This document shows, piece after piece, positions 24,264 through 34,658 of a stretch of DNA of 64,000 nt. This DNA comes from Plenodomus lindquistii (taxonomy: Eukaryota; Ascomycota; Dothideomycetes; Pleosporales; Leptosphaeriaceae), in NCBI GenBank assembly GCA_025504975.1, contig JANUWI010000002.1:558001-622000 (forward strand), in the 5' to 3' direction. The notes beneath the pieces are model-generated. The model did not search any database. It saw only the letters and a program-made list of their open reading frames with translations, and was not told the DNA's origin. Every line of letters starts with the position of its first letter. Within the stretch, counting starts at the first letter, position 1. The position numbers were made by a program, and so were the translations under genes.

Positions 24264-26300
24264 ATGGCCGCTTCGCTGGGGACGCCACAGACACCTCCTC
24301 AGACTTCGCCTGCAGAGTCGCCGTTTGAAAAAGATGACGGTCACGACCTTGTCTACGACTTGATGCGATATACACCAGTCCCTACCATCATTCTAGATGC
24401 TTCTCTCCATGTTCGATTCGTCTCAGACAGTTACGGATTGGTCTCAGGCGCGGCCAGCACCGAGGGCTTGGTAGGACAGCATGCGCACCAACTGTTTGAT
24501 CAAACCAGCGCCCTTCACTACTTCGCACGCCCCCAGGAATTAATTCACGCCGCCAAAGACACCGGTCGTCAGCAGCAAGTCCGAGCCCTCGGTGCAGGAG
24601 CCGTCTGGAATCTTCGTATCATCCCAATCCGCCGCCATGATAGCTTGCTTTCCATCCATATAGAATACATGGACATTACCGAAGAGCACCGCAAGCAGCT
24701 GGAGCTGGAGGAGCGCCTATATGCCAACGAGACCTTCAAGATATTAGTCGAAACTGTCAAAGACTATGCTATCTTCATGCTCGATCCAGGAGGCTACATT
24801 GCGACATGGAATGCTGGAGCCCAAGCATTCAAAGGCTACACGAAAAAGGAGATAGTAGGCAAACACTTTTCCAGCTTCTACAGCCAAGAAGATCGCGACA
24901 GCGGCAAACCCGCGCGAGAATTGAGGGATGCATTGCGGGATGGACGATGCGAGGACGAAGGATGGCGATATCGAAAAGACAGCTCGAGATTTTGGGCCAA
25001 CGTCGTCATTACCCCGGTCTACAAAGACGACGTCCTCCTGGGCTTTTCCAAGGTCACACGAGATCTGACTGAGAGACGCAGAGCGGAAACCACTTTGATA
25101 GCCGCATACGAGGAAGCCTCCAAGCTCAAAACAGAATTCTTGCAAAACATGAGCCATGAAATCCGGACGCCCATGCATGGCATGTTGTCGGCTTTGACAT
25201 TGCTTTTGGACACCAAATTAGATCCAAATCAGCTAGAACTGACTCAGGTCATTCAGGAATCTGGAGCAGTACTACTCCAGGTAATCAACGACATCTTGGA
25301 CTACAGCAAGCTCGCCTCTGGCAGTTTCTCCATTAACAATGGTATCATTTGCGTTCCGGACATTGTCCAGTCTGTTTTCCGGGCGAACCAGGCTTGTAAT
25401 GGTCCCACCGTCAAGCTGGAGAGCTTTCTTGACCCTCAACTTCCGCGGGCCGCAGAGGGAGACTCACTGCGCTATCGCCAGATTGTACAGAATTTGCTAT
25501 CCAATGCTTTAAAGTTCACAGAAGATGGCTACGTCCGCATCATGGCTCGACTAGACAAAGAAGACGAAGACTTCTTCACAATAGTGACCGAGGTAGTCGA
25601 CACGGGTATCGGTGTGCCAGCAAGCGGCGCAAACACCTTGTTTACCCCATTCACCCAATTCGACAATTCGGCCACCAAAAGATACAAAGGTACAGGACTG
25701 GGATTGAGCATTTGCAAGAGCTTGGCCGAACTCATGGGTGGCACCATCGGTTTCCATCCCAACCCCGGAGGCCGCGGTAGCGTCTTCTGGTTCACCGCAA
25801 AATTCAAAAGATGCAGACAAATCACCATGCTCGAAGCCCTCCAACAAAGACCCGAAGCAAACCAAGTCCTCACATCAAGAGGCGAGAATCCCATGGACCA
25901 GCTCAAAGTCGCCGCCGTCGGTCAACGCGTCCTACTTGCAGAAGACAACAACATTAATCGTAAAATCATGCTGAAAATGCTGGCTGGTCTAGGCTTTGAC
26001 AACATTGATACTGCCATTGACGGCAAAGATGCAGTCACCAAGGCACTCCGGGACCCGATACCGTATGATTTGATCCTCATGGACGTCAGCATGCCTGTTC
26101 AGGACGGCGTCAGCGCAACCAAGGAGCTCAGGGCAAAAGGCATCACAATACCCATTATCGCAATGACTGCTAATGCCCTCAAGGGGCAAGCAGAGTCGTA
26201 CATTGCAAAGGGAATGACGGGATATATAGCGAAACCAGTGGATAGAGACCTCTTGGTCAAGCTGCTTCTCAAGTGTCTGAAGCGAGAGGGGACGGGTTGA
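24264..26300 (+). CDS. Hybrid histidine kinase with two PAS domains
   Basis: A two-component sensor kinase that autophosphorylates a histidine and passes the phosphate to its own receiver, normally feeding a histidine phosphotransfer protein. A single intronless exon of 678 residues. Domains in order: PAS at about 30-140, a second PAS at 160-275, HisKA with NMSHEIRTPMHG (H298), HATPase with N box NLLSNALKF, G1 DTGIG (446-450) and G2 GTGLGL (476-481), and REC with acidic E560/D561, phospho-acceptor D607 in LILMDVSMP, and K657. All catalytic residues are present. No membrane segments are seen, so it is probably cytosolic or nuclear. The frame extends 15 codons upstream of the ATG to a GTG only. 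The second PAS looks strikingly like bacterial PAS domains. Confidence 0.93.
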   Translation: MAASLGTPQTPPQTSPAESPFEKDDGHDLVYDLMRYTPVPTIILDASLHVRFVSDSYGLVSGAASTEGLVGQHAHQLFDQTSALHYFARPQELIHAAKDTGRQQQVRALGAGAVWNLRIIPIRRHDSLLSIHIEYMDITEEHRKQLELEERLYANETFKILVETVKDYAIFMLDPGGYIATWNAGAQAFKGYTKKEIVGKHFSSFYSQEDRDSGKPARELRDALRDGRCEDEGWRYRKDSSRFWANVVITPVYKDDVLLGFSKVTRDLTERRRAETTLIAAYEEASKLKTEFLQNMSHEIRTPMHGMLSALTLLLDTKLDPNQLELTQVIQESGAVLLQVINDILDYSKLASGSFSINNGIICVPDIVQSVFRANQACNGPTVKLESFLDPQLPRAAEGDSLRYRQIVQNLLSNALKFTEDGYVRIMARLDKEDEDFFTIVTEVVDTGIGVPASGANTLFTPFTQFDNSATKRYKGTGLGLSICKSLAELMGGTIGFHPNPGGRGSVFWFTAKFKRCRQITMLEALQQRPEANQVLTSRGENPMDQLKVAAVGQRVLLAEDNNINRKIMLKMLAGLGFDNIDTAIDGKDAVTKALRDPIPYDLILMDVSMPVQDGVSATKELRAKGITIPIIAMTANALKGQAESYIAKGMTGYIAKPVDRDLLVKLLLKCLKREGTG

Positions 26301-26572
26301 AGGGTACTAATTCGAAGTGTACGAATATACTCCATGTACCGAACACATACACCATGGGCAGCAATCGCCGAGCCCAAATAAATACCGAGCTAGGAAATGC
26401 GACGACAGCACATCGAACAACACTGTCCGCCCCGAGGGCGCGGCAAGAAACCGCGATGCTCTACAGCTAGCTCACCAGGAGGTGGCCGGATGGTCGATCG
26501 TCAAGAGTTATTATTGTATCTTGTTTCATCTCGGACAAGGACCAGCGAGTTATATATCCAGACATTTCTACA

Positions 26573-26670
26573 TTGGCCGGGAGGGAGCACCAATTTCTAT
26601 AGTTCAATATCTCCACCTTGGCCGGAGGAACCATCAATTGAAACAGACCAATATCTCCAAAGATTGGTCG
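26573..26670. repeat. Degenerate tandem repeat, unit about 45 bp
   Basis: Units begin at 26573, 26618 and 26664, each opening with TTGGCCGG or TTGGTCGG. The first two continue with a matching CAATATCTCC-type segment near their ends. The third unit is truncated. Confidence 0.5.
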
Positions 26671-26990
26671 GAGGGTGAGCTCAAGCTGTAAAGTGCACAC
26701 TAGTCACCTACATGGCGTTTGAGCAACAATGATCATAATCTTTCATCCACTTCAGCCCATCGGGGACTTTTTAGGTCCAGAAACGTTAGAACTGATTTGT
26801 GTCATATTCCATATATTGTTTTTATCAAGATTGCAGAATGGAATATCATGGGGGAAAAACAGCAAAGTGAATATATATACTCGTACATGATATGCCCACA
26901 ATACTCTTGTTCCCAAATCACCATCACTTTTCTCTCCCCCCTCCACACCAGCACTCACTCATCCATCTAAACAATACACTCACCTCACAG

Positions 26991-27015
26991 ACAACAACAA
27001 CAACAACAACAACAA
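26991..27015. repeat. Trinucleotide microsatellite (ACA)n
   Basis: An uninterrupted run of about eight ACA units, just beyond the SEC8 stop codon and so probably in its 3' untranslated region. Confidence 0.8.
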
Positions 27016-27025
27016 TCCACACACA

Positions 27026-30000
27026 TCAATACATAAACTCACTAATCTCCAACAATTGCGCATCCAACGCCCGTTTCGCCTGCACACTCGCCTCCCTATT
27101 CTCCGCATTAACCCTCTCCTCATACATCATGCCCAACAACCTCTTAACCTCGTGTTCGCCAAACCTTTCCCCCGGCACGCCAAACCCCCTGCCATGGCTC
27201 CTCGCCCTCGCAACAATAGCCTCGGGACCCGCGGTAAACAAATCAAAGAACAGGGCTGCATACGGCAATGCAGCGCCATCTTCGATATTTTTCAGATTTT
27301 GCTGGAGAACCAGGATGTTGAGTTGCATGAGGGCGCAGCCGTTGCTGTTCATGCGGGTTAGACGGGTGGTGAGGAGGGTGAGGAGGTAGGTGTCCATTAG
27401 TTTTGAGAGGCCGTGGGTGAGGTGGGTGTAGGTGGTGGTGGGGATGTAGGATGAGACGACGGTGTCGAAGGAGACGAGGGAGGAGTTTAGAGCGAGGATG
27501 GAGGGCGAGGGGTCGCTGAGGAGGGTGTCGATGTACATGGATGGGGGGGTGGAGGTATGTAGGGAGTGGAGGATTGTGGAGCGGATGGAGAGGTGGAGGG
27601 TGCGGAGGACGCGGGCGGAGAGGGCTTGGTAGGTTGATACTACGCGGTCGAAGTCGCTGGGGGTTTGTTAGTATTCAGGGGGGCGTGGGGGGTGGAGAAG
27701 AGGGTAGGAGGCTTACGCGACGGTTTCTGAGCTGAGAGGTAGGTAGACTCGTGCGCCTTCAGTTCGTGGCTCCGCGGAGGACAGGACAGTCCATCGTCTG
27801 TTGTGACGCTGACCGCTTGATTCTGCATTCGTCGAGTCGGAGGCGCGATCACTGATGTAGCGGAGCTTTGCAATCTTGGTGGCGAGCCACTTCATGCTTG
27901 TGTAGAGGAGACAGAGACCAACGATGCTCTTCTTGTCCTGGATCATGTCTCCTTGATCCAACGGCTCGGCCTCGGCTGCTTCAACGAGGAGGTCGACTTC
28001 GCTCTGAATCAACTGGTTGAAGTTCTCTTTATCGGACAGGTCCGATTGAATAAGCTGAGCAATGAGCTCTTCCATTTGCTCTGATTCTGCCCATACACCT
28101 GGCGCCTTCATTCGACGTCCAGTCGGCGTTGGTTGCGATCTGCTGACCAGCGCCTTGTACCAGTCTGTACATTTTTGCGCATAAATGTTCATTTGATCTA
28201 TGATGAGTTGCGAAAAGGCCTGGTCGTGAGGCAAATTGTCGAGCATTTTGCAAAAAGCTGTGACAAGTGTGAAGAAATGTACGGTACCCTGGCTAATCAG
28301 CAGACATCGCAGTATGGTGATACGGAATCGCATACCTTGAAGATGGGTTTCTTGGAGTGCTTGGACCACTGAGGGTCTTCAACGTACGAGTCAACCTCGA
28401 TGAAGGTCTGGGCCGATAGCTCGACCAGGGTCTCATCAAGCTGTGGGTGAAAGACGTTGACTAAGAAGTCGTCAAGGAATGAGGTCAAAGTGCTCATGAC
28501 GATGTCTGATCCTGGCGGAACCACCTCCTTGAGCCTGTTTAGAAAGTCCAACGATGGGGGCAGTAATATGCCCATATTGAAGACGGATGGCTGTACAAGC
28601 AGTTTATGTCCAGTCGCACTACCATCGAGATTCGTGCTGGTGTTCATAACAGAGTCTTCCACCTTCTTGGAATCTGTGATGAGCCCAGGAACAGATGATT
28701 TTAGGATGAGGGCCAAATCTTCTCGCTCCTGTGACAGCTCAGAAGCTTTGGTATCGACATCAGACAGCTTGAACATGCGCTTGTTCTTGTCTCGCGGGGC
28801 GCGTGAGAAGACACTGCCAGCGGATGCCGGACCTTGACCGGAACGATAAGACGCGTCTCCGTCGGTGGCGAGGTAGTCGTGAAGCAGCGATCGCATCTAG
28901 GAAATGATGAGTTTGTGAATGCTTACAGGTTGGGATTGTCACTTACTTCGCTCTGGTACAGCTTCCACAACTCTTTAAAACCTCGAGTCAAGCTTGCACT
29001 CGACGAGCCAGACCCTTCTCGACGAATGATGCCGGCCACGACGTCATGTACAACTCTGTGGCTCTCTGCAATGGCTTCAAAGCGCGCGTATAGTGTCCAC
29101 ATGAGATCGTTGAGGAGTGTAGTCCGGATATCGTCACTCTCAATCTCGGTCTTTTTACCGCCCTTTCTCGATGCATAAGCTCGCAGAATGCTCGGATGTC
29201 GTTGCACCACTTCATTATTAGACTTATCAACCACCTTGAACAATTCAACAGGAAGGCGTTGCTCGATTGTATCAACAGCCACATCCAAGCAGCCCATCTT
29301 ATTGAGCGCTTCTATTACTAATCGTATATACTGGAACGTGTCCTGTTCTGGATTGTGCGTGGAGTCGTCGGTCATCTGGTGATTTTAGCAAAGGCTAGAT
29401 ACAGCGACAACAAGGCGCTTACAGATTCCGAGGTGTCGAGGGTGTCCAAAAAGTGGTAAAGCAATCGACCTCTTGCGTCTGTCTGGGCGCGCTCTGATAC
29501 GTCACCTTTGATTTGATTGTGAGCGTACTCTTTCCATCTGTCCTCACAGTATGGCGACTTCAGATACAGATGACTATGGAGTTCTTCGATGAGAATATCT
29601 GTCAGGGAGACTTCTTGATTACTGAGATAAGTACGCAGGTCGGACAGAGCGCCAATGTTCTCCATGTCCGTCTTGCGAATCATTCGCAGAGCGTCTTGCA
29701 GAATGTCAACGGCAGTCAAGAAGCGCTTTTCTGAAATGCGTGCTTCGAGTCTTTCCGGTACGACTTGGAGCTTCTCGATGTTGTCCAGTATCTGCAGCAT
29801 CGCATCATAGCTCTGAGAAGTGGCTGCAAACTCCTTTAATTCGGGCTTGGCTGTGGAGAGCTGCGATTTTGCTGAAGTGAGGGAGCTCTTGAGAGTGCGT
29901 ACACGGTGCTGTGAGCTTTGCAGACTGGATTGGATCTGATGGAAGGTACCAATGGAGCTGTTGAAGCCCTGATGGTGCTCATTGACGATGCCTTTGAGAG

Positions 30001-30571
30001 CCTGCTGCAGTTCGTCGTGTGTCTGTCTGAAGCGCCCGGCCTGGTTGGCCAGTCCTAGGGAACTCGAGTCCATGAGCTTCAGCGCCACCTCTATGGGGAC
30101 ACATTGGTCCTTTGTCATGAAGTCCCAATTCTGGTGGATGTAGTGCAGCACCTCTTCAATGCGCTGGCTGCCCGGCCCATAGCTGGGAGCTGCCCCATGG
30201 CCGCCTCTGCCTGGGTTCCCTGCCTGGCGTCGTTCTGGGCTGCGTCGCTGCGCAGGGACTCGCTCGATGCTGGTCGGCCGCGTGACTTGGGGCGACTGGT
30301 TGCGTGGCTGGAATGCACCGTAGCCCCCAGGTCGTCGTGGGCGCTCGTCGGGCGCTCGTTCGCGGTCGCGGTCGCTGCTTGGGCGGCGGGGCGAAGTGTC
30401 CTGCTCCATGCTCAACCCCCCATAGCCACCGGGCCGCCGTGGTCGCTCGCCGCTGGGCCTCTCGCCATGGCCGTTTTCGGGGGCGCCGTTGTTGTAGCTG
30501 CCGTTGGTGTAGCTGCCGTTGGTGTAGCCGCCATTGGCACCCGCCCGCGGGAAGCCAGGATTGCGCGACAT
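27026..30571 (-). CDS. SEC8: Exocyst complex subunit Sec8
   Basis: Sec8 is a core exocyst subunit that tethers secretory vesicles at sites of polarised growth. Five exons, 29423-30571, 28947-29375, 28336-28896, 27717-28288 and 27026-27656, give 1113 residues; introns are 47, 50, 47 and 60 nt. Residues 1-135 are disordered, with TNGSY repeats and two RPRRPGGYG repeats. The Sec8 domain starts near 136 (RIEEVLHYIHQNWDFMTKDQC) and shows the coiled-coil segment with SSLQSSQHRVRTLKSSL. The remainder is helical as in CATCHR tethers. All phases agree. It is divergent from CTR9, with 439 bp between start codons. Confidence 0.95.
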
Positions 30572-31010
30572 GGCCGCCTCAAGAGTCGCACGTGTGGATT
30601 GCTGCTGCTGTCCTGCACAGGCGGCGCGGGGTCATTGTGTGCGATGGTGAGGCGTGCGCGGCATGGGGCGTCTCTTGGGCTGGCCTGTGAAGGTGGTTGT
30701 TGCTGCTGCTGGGGTTGGTTGCGGCGAGTTCGGGGGTGTGTCTCTGGCACGCACAGGCCGCTCGACGTTGGCCGCCTGTCTGGACAAGGCCTGCCTGCCG
30801 CTGCCGAGTCGCGCTCCTGGCCCTTTGTCGCTTCTCACCCGTGATTCTGTGCGCAATCCATCCACGCACCCCCATCCACCACCGCCGCGCCTTTACTTTC
30901 GACGGGAGCCGCCCTGCTATGACGCGCTGAGCACCTTGACGCGCTCCTTCCCTCTGCACCAGGGCCCCCAACTCCACCCCGACACCCCCAATCGCGCATC
31001 GTCTCTCACC
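30572..31010. promoter_or_regulatory. Divergent promoter, SEC8 / CTR9
   Basis: 439 bp separate the start codons of two essential-type genes on opposite strands. The CTR9 frame stays open through this region to 30654, but without an ATG in a family-like context. The CTR9 ATG at 31011 has a good context (CACCATGG). Confidence 0.5.
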
Positions 31011-34000
31011 ATGGCCGCCGTCTACGCCAACGGCGCGAATGGCGCGAATGGCGCGGGCAAAATGTTCCCCCCGCCGCGCTACTCGGACGTGCCCAGCGCC
31101 ATCACCATCTCCGTTGCCGATGACGAGGGCGGCCAGCTCGATGTCGAAATCCCCCTCGACGAGGACATCCAGGACGACCCGACCGAACTATGCGCCATTC
31201 TCGAAAACGAAAAGAGCTTGACCTCCACCTGGGTCAAGGTCGCCGTTGCCTATGCAAAGCACAAGAAGGTCGACGTCGCCATAGACGTCCTGAGCCAGGC
31301 CATCCAGGTCTTTGGCAATGCGCGCGGCGAGGACAGGCTCAGCATCCTTAATGGGCTGTGCTGGCTGTACCTGCTCAAGTGTCGAGAGGCTCCGCGTACC
31401 AAGCAGGGTAAGGCGCTGCTCCCCTCAAAGTCTCCGAGTACACAGCTGACCAGTCTAGACTCCCAGGCCGACCCAGAGGCCAAGTTGAAGGACTACTACC
31501 TGCAAGCTGCGACCAGCGTGCTCAACGACGCTTCGCGCATCAGCCCCTCCCATCCGCCTCTCTTCCTCGCCCGTGGTGTCCTTTACCTTCTACGCGCCTC
31601 TCTCCAAGGCCCTGCCACAACCGCTGGATCCAATGCCGTCAGCCCAGAGCGCATGGAGACGCTCAAGCAGGCTGCAAAGTGCTTCGAGGACGCTCTCAGG
31701 GCATCGGGTGGGAGGAACCTCATGGCCAAGATGGGCAAGGCACGCGTCAACTACTCCATGGGCAAGTGGGCAGACGCTCTGAAGGGCTATCAGAACATCC
31801 TCGAGAGCTCACCAGACCTCGTCGACCCAGACCCGCGCATTGGAATTGGCTGCTGCTTCTGGCAACTCGGCTTTAAGGACGACGCTGCTAGCGCATGGCA
31901 GCGATCCCTCGACCTGAACCCAAAGTCAAAGATAGCCCTGACACTGTTGGGCATTTACAATCTTCAGTTAACCGCCAGCTACTCTTCAACCGACCCCAAG
32001 TTCGTCGAGCTGTACAAAAAGGCAATCAATCAATACATTGTACCCTCAACCAAGCTGGACAACCAGTTCCCCCTCACATGCGCCACCCTCGGAAGCCATT
32101 TCCTTGTCAGACGCGACTTTGTCAAGACAGAGACTGTGGCCACGCGCGCCATAGGTCTCACCGACACCAATGCCATTGCCAGTGACGGCTGGTATCTCCG
32201 AGCAAAGAAGGCGCATCATGAGGAGGACACTGCAAAGGCTGCCGAGTACTACTCAAAGTCTGACCAGGCCCGTGGTGGTGAAGAGCGAGGCTTCATACCC
32301 GCAAAGTTTGGCCTCGCCCAGATGAACGTTCTCATGAGCAACTACGATGGTGCTAAATTTCGTCTGGAAAAGATATTGCAGCAATCGCCAGTCCTGGAAG
32401 CGCAGACACTCCTTGGCACACTGTACGCAGAGGACGTTTTCGCAGCGCAGAACAGCAAATCGACCGAGGATAAATCAGCAGAGCTGCGCAAAGCTGTCAA
32501 ATATCTCGAGACCGTCCAGAGTGCCTGGAAAGATCCCAAGCGGAAGCTCATCCCCGATCAGTCAGTCTTACTGAACCTGGCCAGGCTATACGAGACCGAT
32601 CATCCCGAAAAGAGCCTGAGGTGTCTTGAAGAGGTTGAACAGATGGAAATCGATGCGATACCCGAGGAAGACTACCCAGAAGACGTTGAGGATCCGGTGG
32701 AAGTCAAAGCAGCGCTACGCGAGTTCCTACCTCCTCACTTGCTCAACAACATGGGCTGCTTCCACTTCCAGGCAGACCGCTTCATCACAGCCCGTGAATT
32801 TTTCCAAACCGCGCTGAACGCTTGTGTCAAGGCCGAGAGTCGAGACGAAGGTATCGACACGGACGCACTTGTCACTTCGATCAGTTACAATCTTGCACGC
32901 ACATACGAAGCCGAGGGCATGTGGAAGGATGCTAGGAGTGTATACGATAGTCTCCTCCAGCGACACGCAGATTACATCGACGCCCGCCTTCGTCTGGCTT
33001 ACATTTCTCTGCGTGAGAACCCCGAAGGCGAGGGTCCCAGAGCCGTCAAAGATCTCTTCAAGGCCAATGAGGACAACACAGAGGTCCGAGCTCTATACGG
33101 ATGGATGCTAAACAAGACAAAGCGGAGAACATCACAATTTGTAACAGACGAGGAGCAGCGCCATTATAAGCATACTCTTCAGAAGTTCGACAAGCATGAT
33201 GCGTACTCACTCATGGGCATGGGCAACATTACCCTGGCCATTGCCCGTGAGATGCCGAGAAGCTCAGAACAAGAGAAGGAGAAGCGACGAAAGCAGTACG
33301 AGCGTGCTGTGGAGTTCTTCGAAAAGGTCTTGCAGATCGATCCCAGGAACGCGTATGCTGCGCAAGGTATCGCAATCGCATTGGTGGAGGACAAGAAGGA
33401 CTTCTCGACAGCGCTCCAGATCTTCACCAAGGTTAAGGAGACACTGAAGGATCATAGTGTATACACAAACTTGGGTCACACCTACTGCGAGATCAAGCAG
33501 TACAACCGCGCCATTGAAAACGTATGTACCTCCCTATTGGTTTGTACCGACTTAATGCTGACGAAACTGCAGTACGAAGCAGCCCTGTCCCGGAACCGTC
33601 AAAACGACCCCAAGATTCTCCAATGCCTGGGACGAACATGGTACCTCCGCGCCCGTCACGAGCGCAGCATAGCGGGATACCGCACCGCCCTCGACTACTC
33701 CAAGCAAGCCCTATCCATCGTCCCCAGCGATCTCAACTCACAGTTCAACGTCGCCTTTCTTCAATTCCAAGTTGCCACTATGCTCTACAATCTCCCCGAA
33801 AACCAACGCACCCTTGAAGAGGTCGATCTCGCCATTGCCGGCCTCACCGAAGCAATCGACGCCATGGACTCCCTCGCCAAAGAGGAAACCCCACCCTTCC
33901 CCCGCGCAGATATTACTTCCCGCGCAAACATGGGCCGCAACACAATGGCCAAGCAACTCGACCGCGCCCGCGAGAAGCAAGCCGCCTACGAAGGCGAAGC

Positions 34001-34658
34001 GCTCTCCAAGAAAGAAACCGCCCGCCGCCTCCGCGAAGCCGAACTCGCCCGTCGTGCCGAAGAAGAAGCGCGAAAAGCGGCCGAGCAGCTGGAAAAGAAG
34101 AAGAAACTCCTCGAAGAACAAGAGCGCATTGCCCAGCGCGACCGCGAACTCATGGAGCTGCGCGGCATGGACGAGCGTCGACGCATGGAAGAAGACGAAG
34201 ACCGCGAGACACGAAAAGCCGAGCGACGCAGTCGCCCCAAGGGCCCGAAGCGCAAGAAGAAGGACGCGGATTCCGACACAGCGCCTAGTGGGTCTGAAGA
34301 CGAGGGCCGCAACAGGAGGAGACGCACAACTGCTAGTGGCACTGATGCGGGGAGTGACGAGGAGCGGCCCCGCGAAAAGAAGAAGAGGAAGTTGGCAAGG
34401 AAGAGCGAACCCACTGGCAAGTACAAGAGCAAGGAGTACATCGACAGTGACAGTGATGAGGATGTTGCTGCGGGTGGGGAGGTGGAGGGTGCGGGTAGAG
34501 AGGAAGAAAGGGAAAGGGAGAGTGGAGAGGAGGGTGCTGCTGCTGCGGCGGCGCCGAGGCCGCGCAAAGCGAGGATTGTAGACGACGAGGATGAAGACGA
34601 TGAGGGGATTGCGGCGCCGAAGGGGGATGTGCCGATGGAAGAGGACGAGGATGAATAG
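31011..34658 (+). CDS. CTR9: Paf1 complex TPR subunit Ctr9
   Basis: Ctr9 scaffolds the Paf1 complex, which travels with RNA polymerase II and promotes histone modification during elongation. Exons 31011-31407, 31459-33521 and 33573-34658 encode 1181 residues. Both introns are exactly 51 nt with CTGAC branch points, and neither has an in-frame stop, so the frame is open across the whole gene. Tandem TPR motifs run from about residue 60 to 920, for example LNNMGCFHFQADRF and VYTNLGHTYCEIKQYNRAIE. A Lys/Glu/Arg coiled coil follows (about 960-1060), then an acidic and basic tail ending MEEDEDE, typical of Ctr9. The splice calls are supported by family continuity (EAPRTKQ-DSQADPEAK and YNRAIEN-YEAALSRN). 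Confidence 0.94.
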   Translation: MAAVYANGANGANGAGKMFPPPRYSDVPSAITISVADDEGGQLDVEIPLDEDIQDDPTELCAILENEKSLTSTWVKVAVAYAKHKKVDVAIDVLSQAIQVFGNARGEDRLSILNGLCWLYLLKCREAPRTKQGKALLPSKSPSTQLTSLDSQADPEAKLKDYYLQAATSVLNDASRISPSHPPLFLARGVLYLLRASLQGPATTAGSNAVSPERMETLKQAAKCFEDALRASGGRNLMAKMGKARVNYSMGKWADALKGYQNILESSPDLVDPDPRIGIGCCFWQLGFKDDAASAWQRSLDLNPKSKIALTLLGIYNLQLTASYSSTDPKFVELYKKAINQYIVPSTKLDNQFPLTCATLGSHFLVRRDFVKTETVATRAIGLTDTNAIASDGWYLRAKKAHHEEDTAKAAEYYSKSDQARGGEERGFIPAKFGLAQMNVLMSNYDGAKFRLEKILQQSPVLEAQTLLGTLYAEDVFAAQNSKSTEDKSAELRKAVKYLETVQSAWKDPKRKLIPDQSVLLNLARLYETDHPEKSLRCLEEVEQMEIDAIPEEDYPEDVEDPVEVKAALREFLPPHLLNNMGCFHFQADRFITAREFFQTALNACVKAESRDEGIDTDALVTSISYNLARTYEAEGMWKDARSVYDSLLQRHADYIDARLRLAYISLRENPEGEGPRAVKDLFKANEDNTEVRALYGWMLNKTKRRTSQFVTDEEQRHYKHTLQKFDKHDAYSLMGMGNITLAIAREMPRSSEQEKEKRRKQYERAVEFFEKVLQIDPRNAYAAQGIAIALVEDKKDFSTALQIFTKVKETLKDHSVYTNLGHTYCEIKQYNRAIENVCTSLLVCTDLMLTKLQYEAALSRNRQNDPKILQCLGRTWYLRARHERSIAGYRTALDYSKQALSIVPSDLNSQFNVAFLQFQVATMLYNLPENQRTLEEVDLAIAGLTEAIDAMDSLAKEETPPFPRADITSRANMGRNTMAKQLDRAREKQAAYEGEALSKKETARRLREAELARRAEEEARKAAEQLEKKKKLLEEQERIAQRDRELMELRGMDERRRMEEDEDRETRKAERRSRPKGPKRKKKDADSDTAPSGSEDEGRNRRRRTTASGTDAGSDEERPREKKKRKLARKSEPTGKYKSKEYIDSDSDEDVAAGGEVEGAGREEERERESGEEGAAAAAAPRPRKARIVDDEDEDDEGIAAPKGDVPMEEDEDE
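31408..31458 (+). other. CTR9: CTR9 intron 1: 51 nt, stop-free, length 3n
   Basis: Donor GTAAGG, branch GCTGAC, acceptor TCTAG. If retained it would add 17 residues without a frameshift. Confidence 0.8.
33522..33572 (+). other. CTR9: CTR9 intron 2: 51 nt, stop-free, length 3n
   Basis: Donor GTATGT, branch TGCTGAC, acceptor CTGCAG, splitting a TPR motif. If retained it would add 17 residues rich in Leu, Thr and Cys. Confidence 0.82.

Larger units (their letters stand above)
26301..27025. other. Convergent intergenic with simple repeats
   Basis: Between the 3' ends of the kinase gene and SEC8. It carries about three degenerate 45-bp units at 26573-26670 and an ACA-type microsatellite at 26991-27015 in the SEC8 3' flank. 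No gene was seen. Confidence 0.5.

Noticed and set aside
30104..30844. A 246-codon plus-strand frame opposite the SEC8 5' end
   Set aside because: Shadow of the GC-rich, low-complexity Sec8 N terminus; no domain and no match to the CTR9 frame.
30654..34658. A continuous frame of 1334 codons covering CTR9
   Set aside because: Its first 119 codons precede the family start and begin at a non-ATG codon, and it runs through two 51-nt introns with clear splice signals. The spliced 1181-residue model fits Ctr9.
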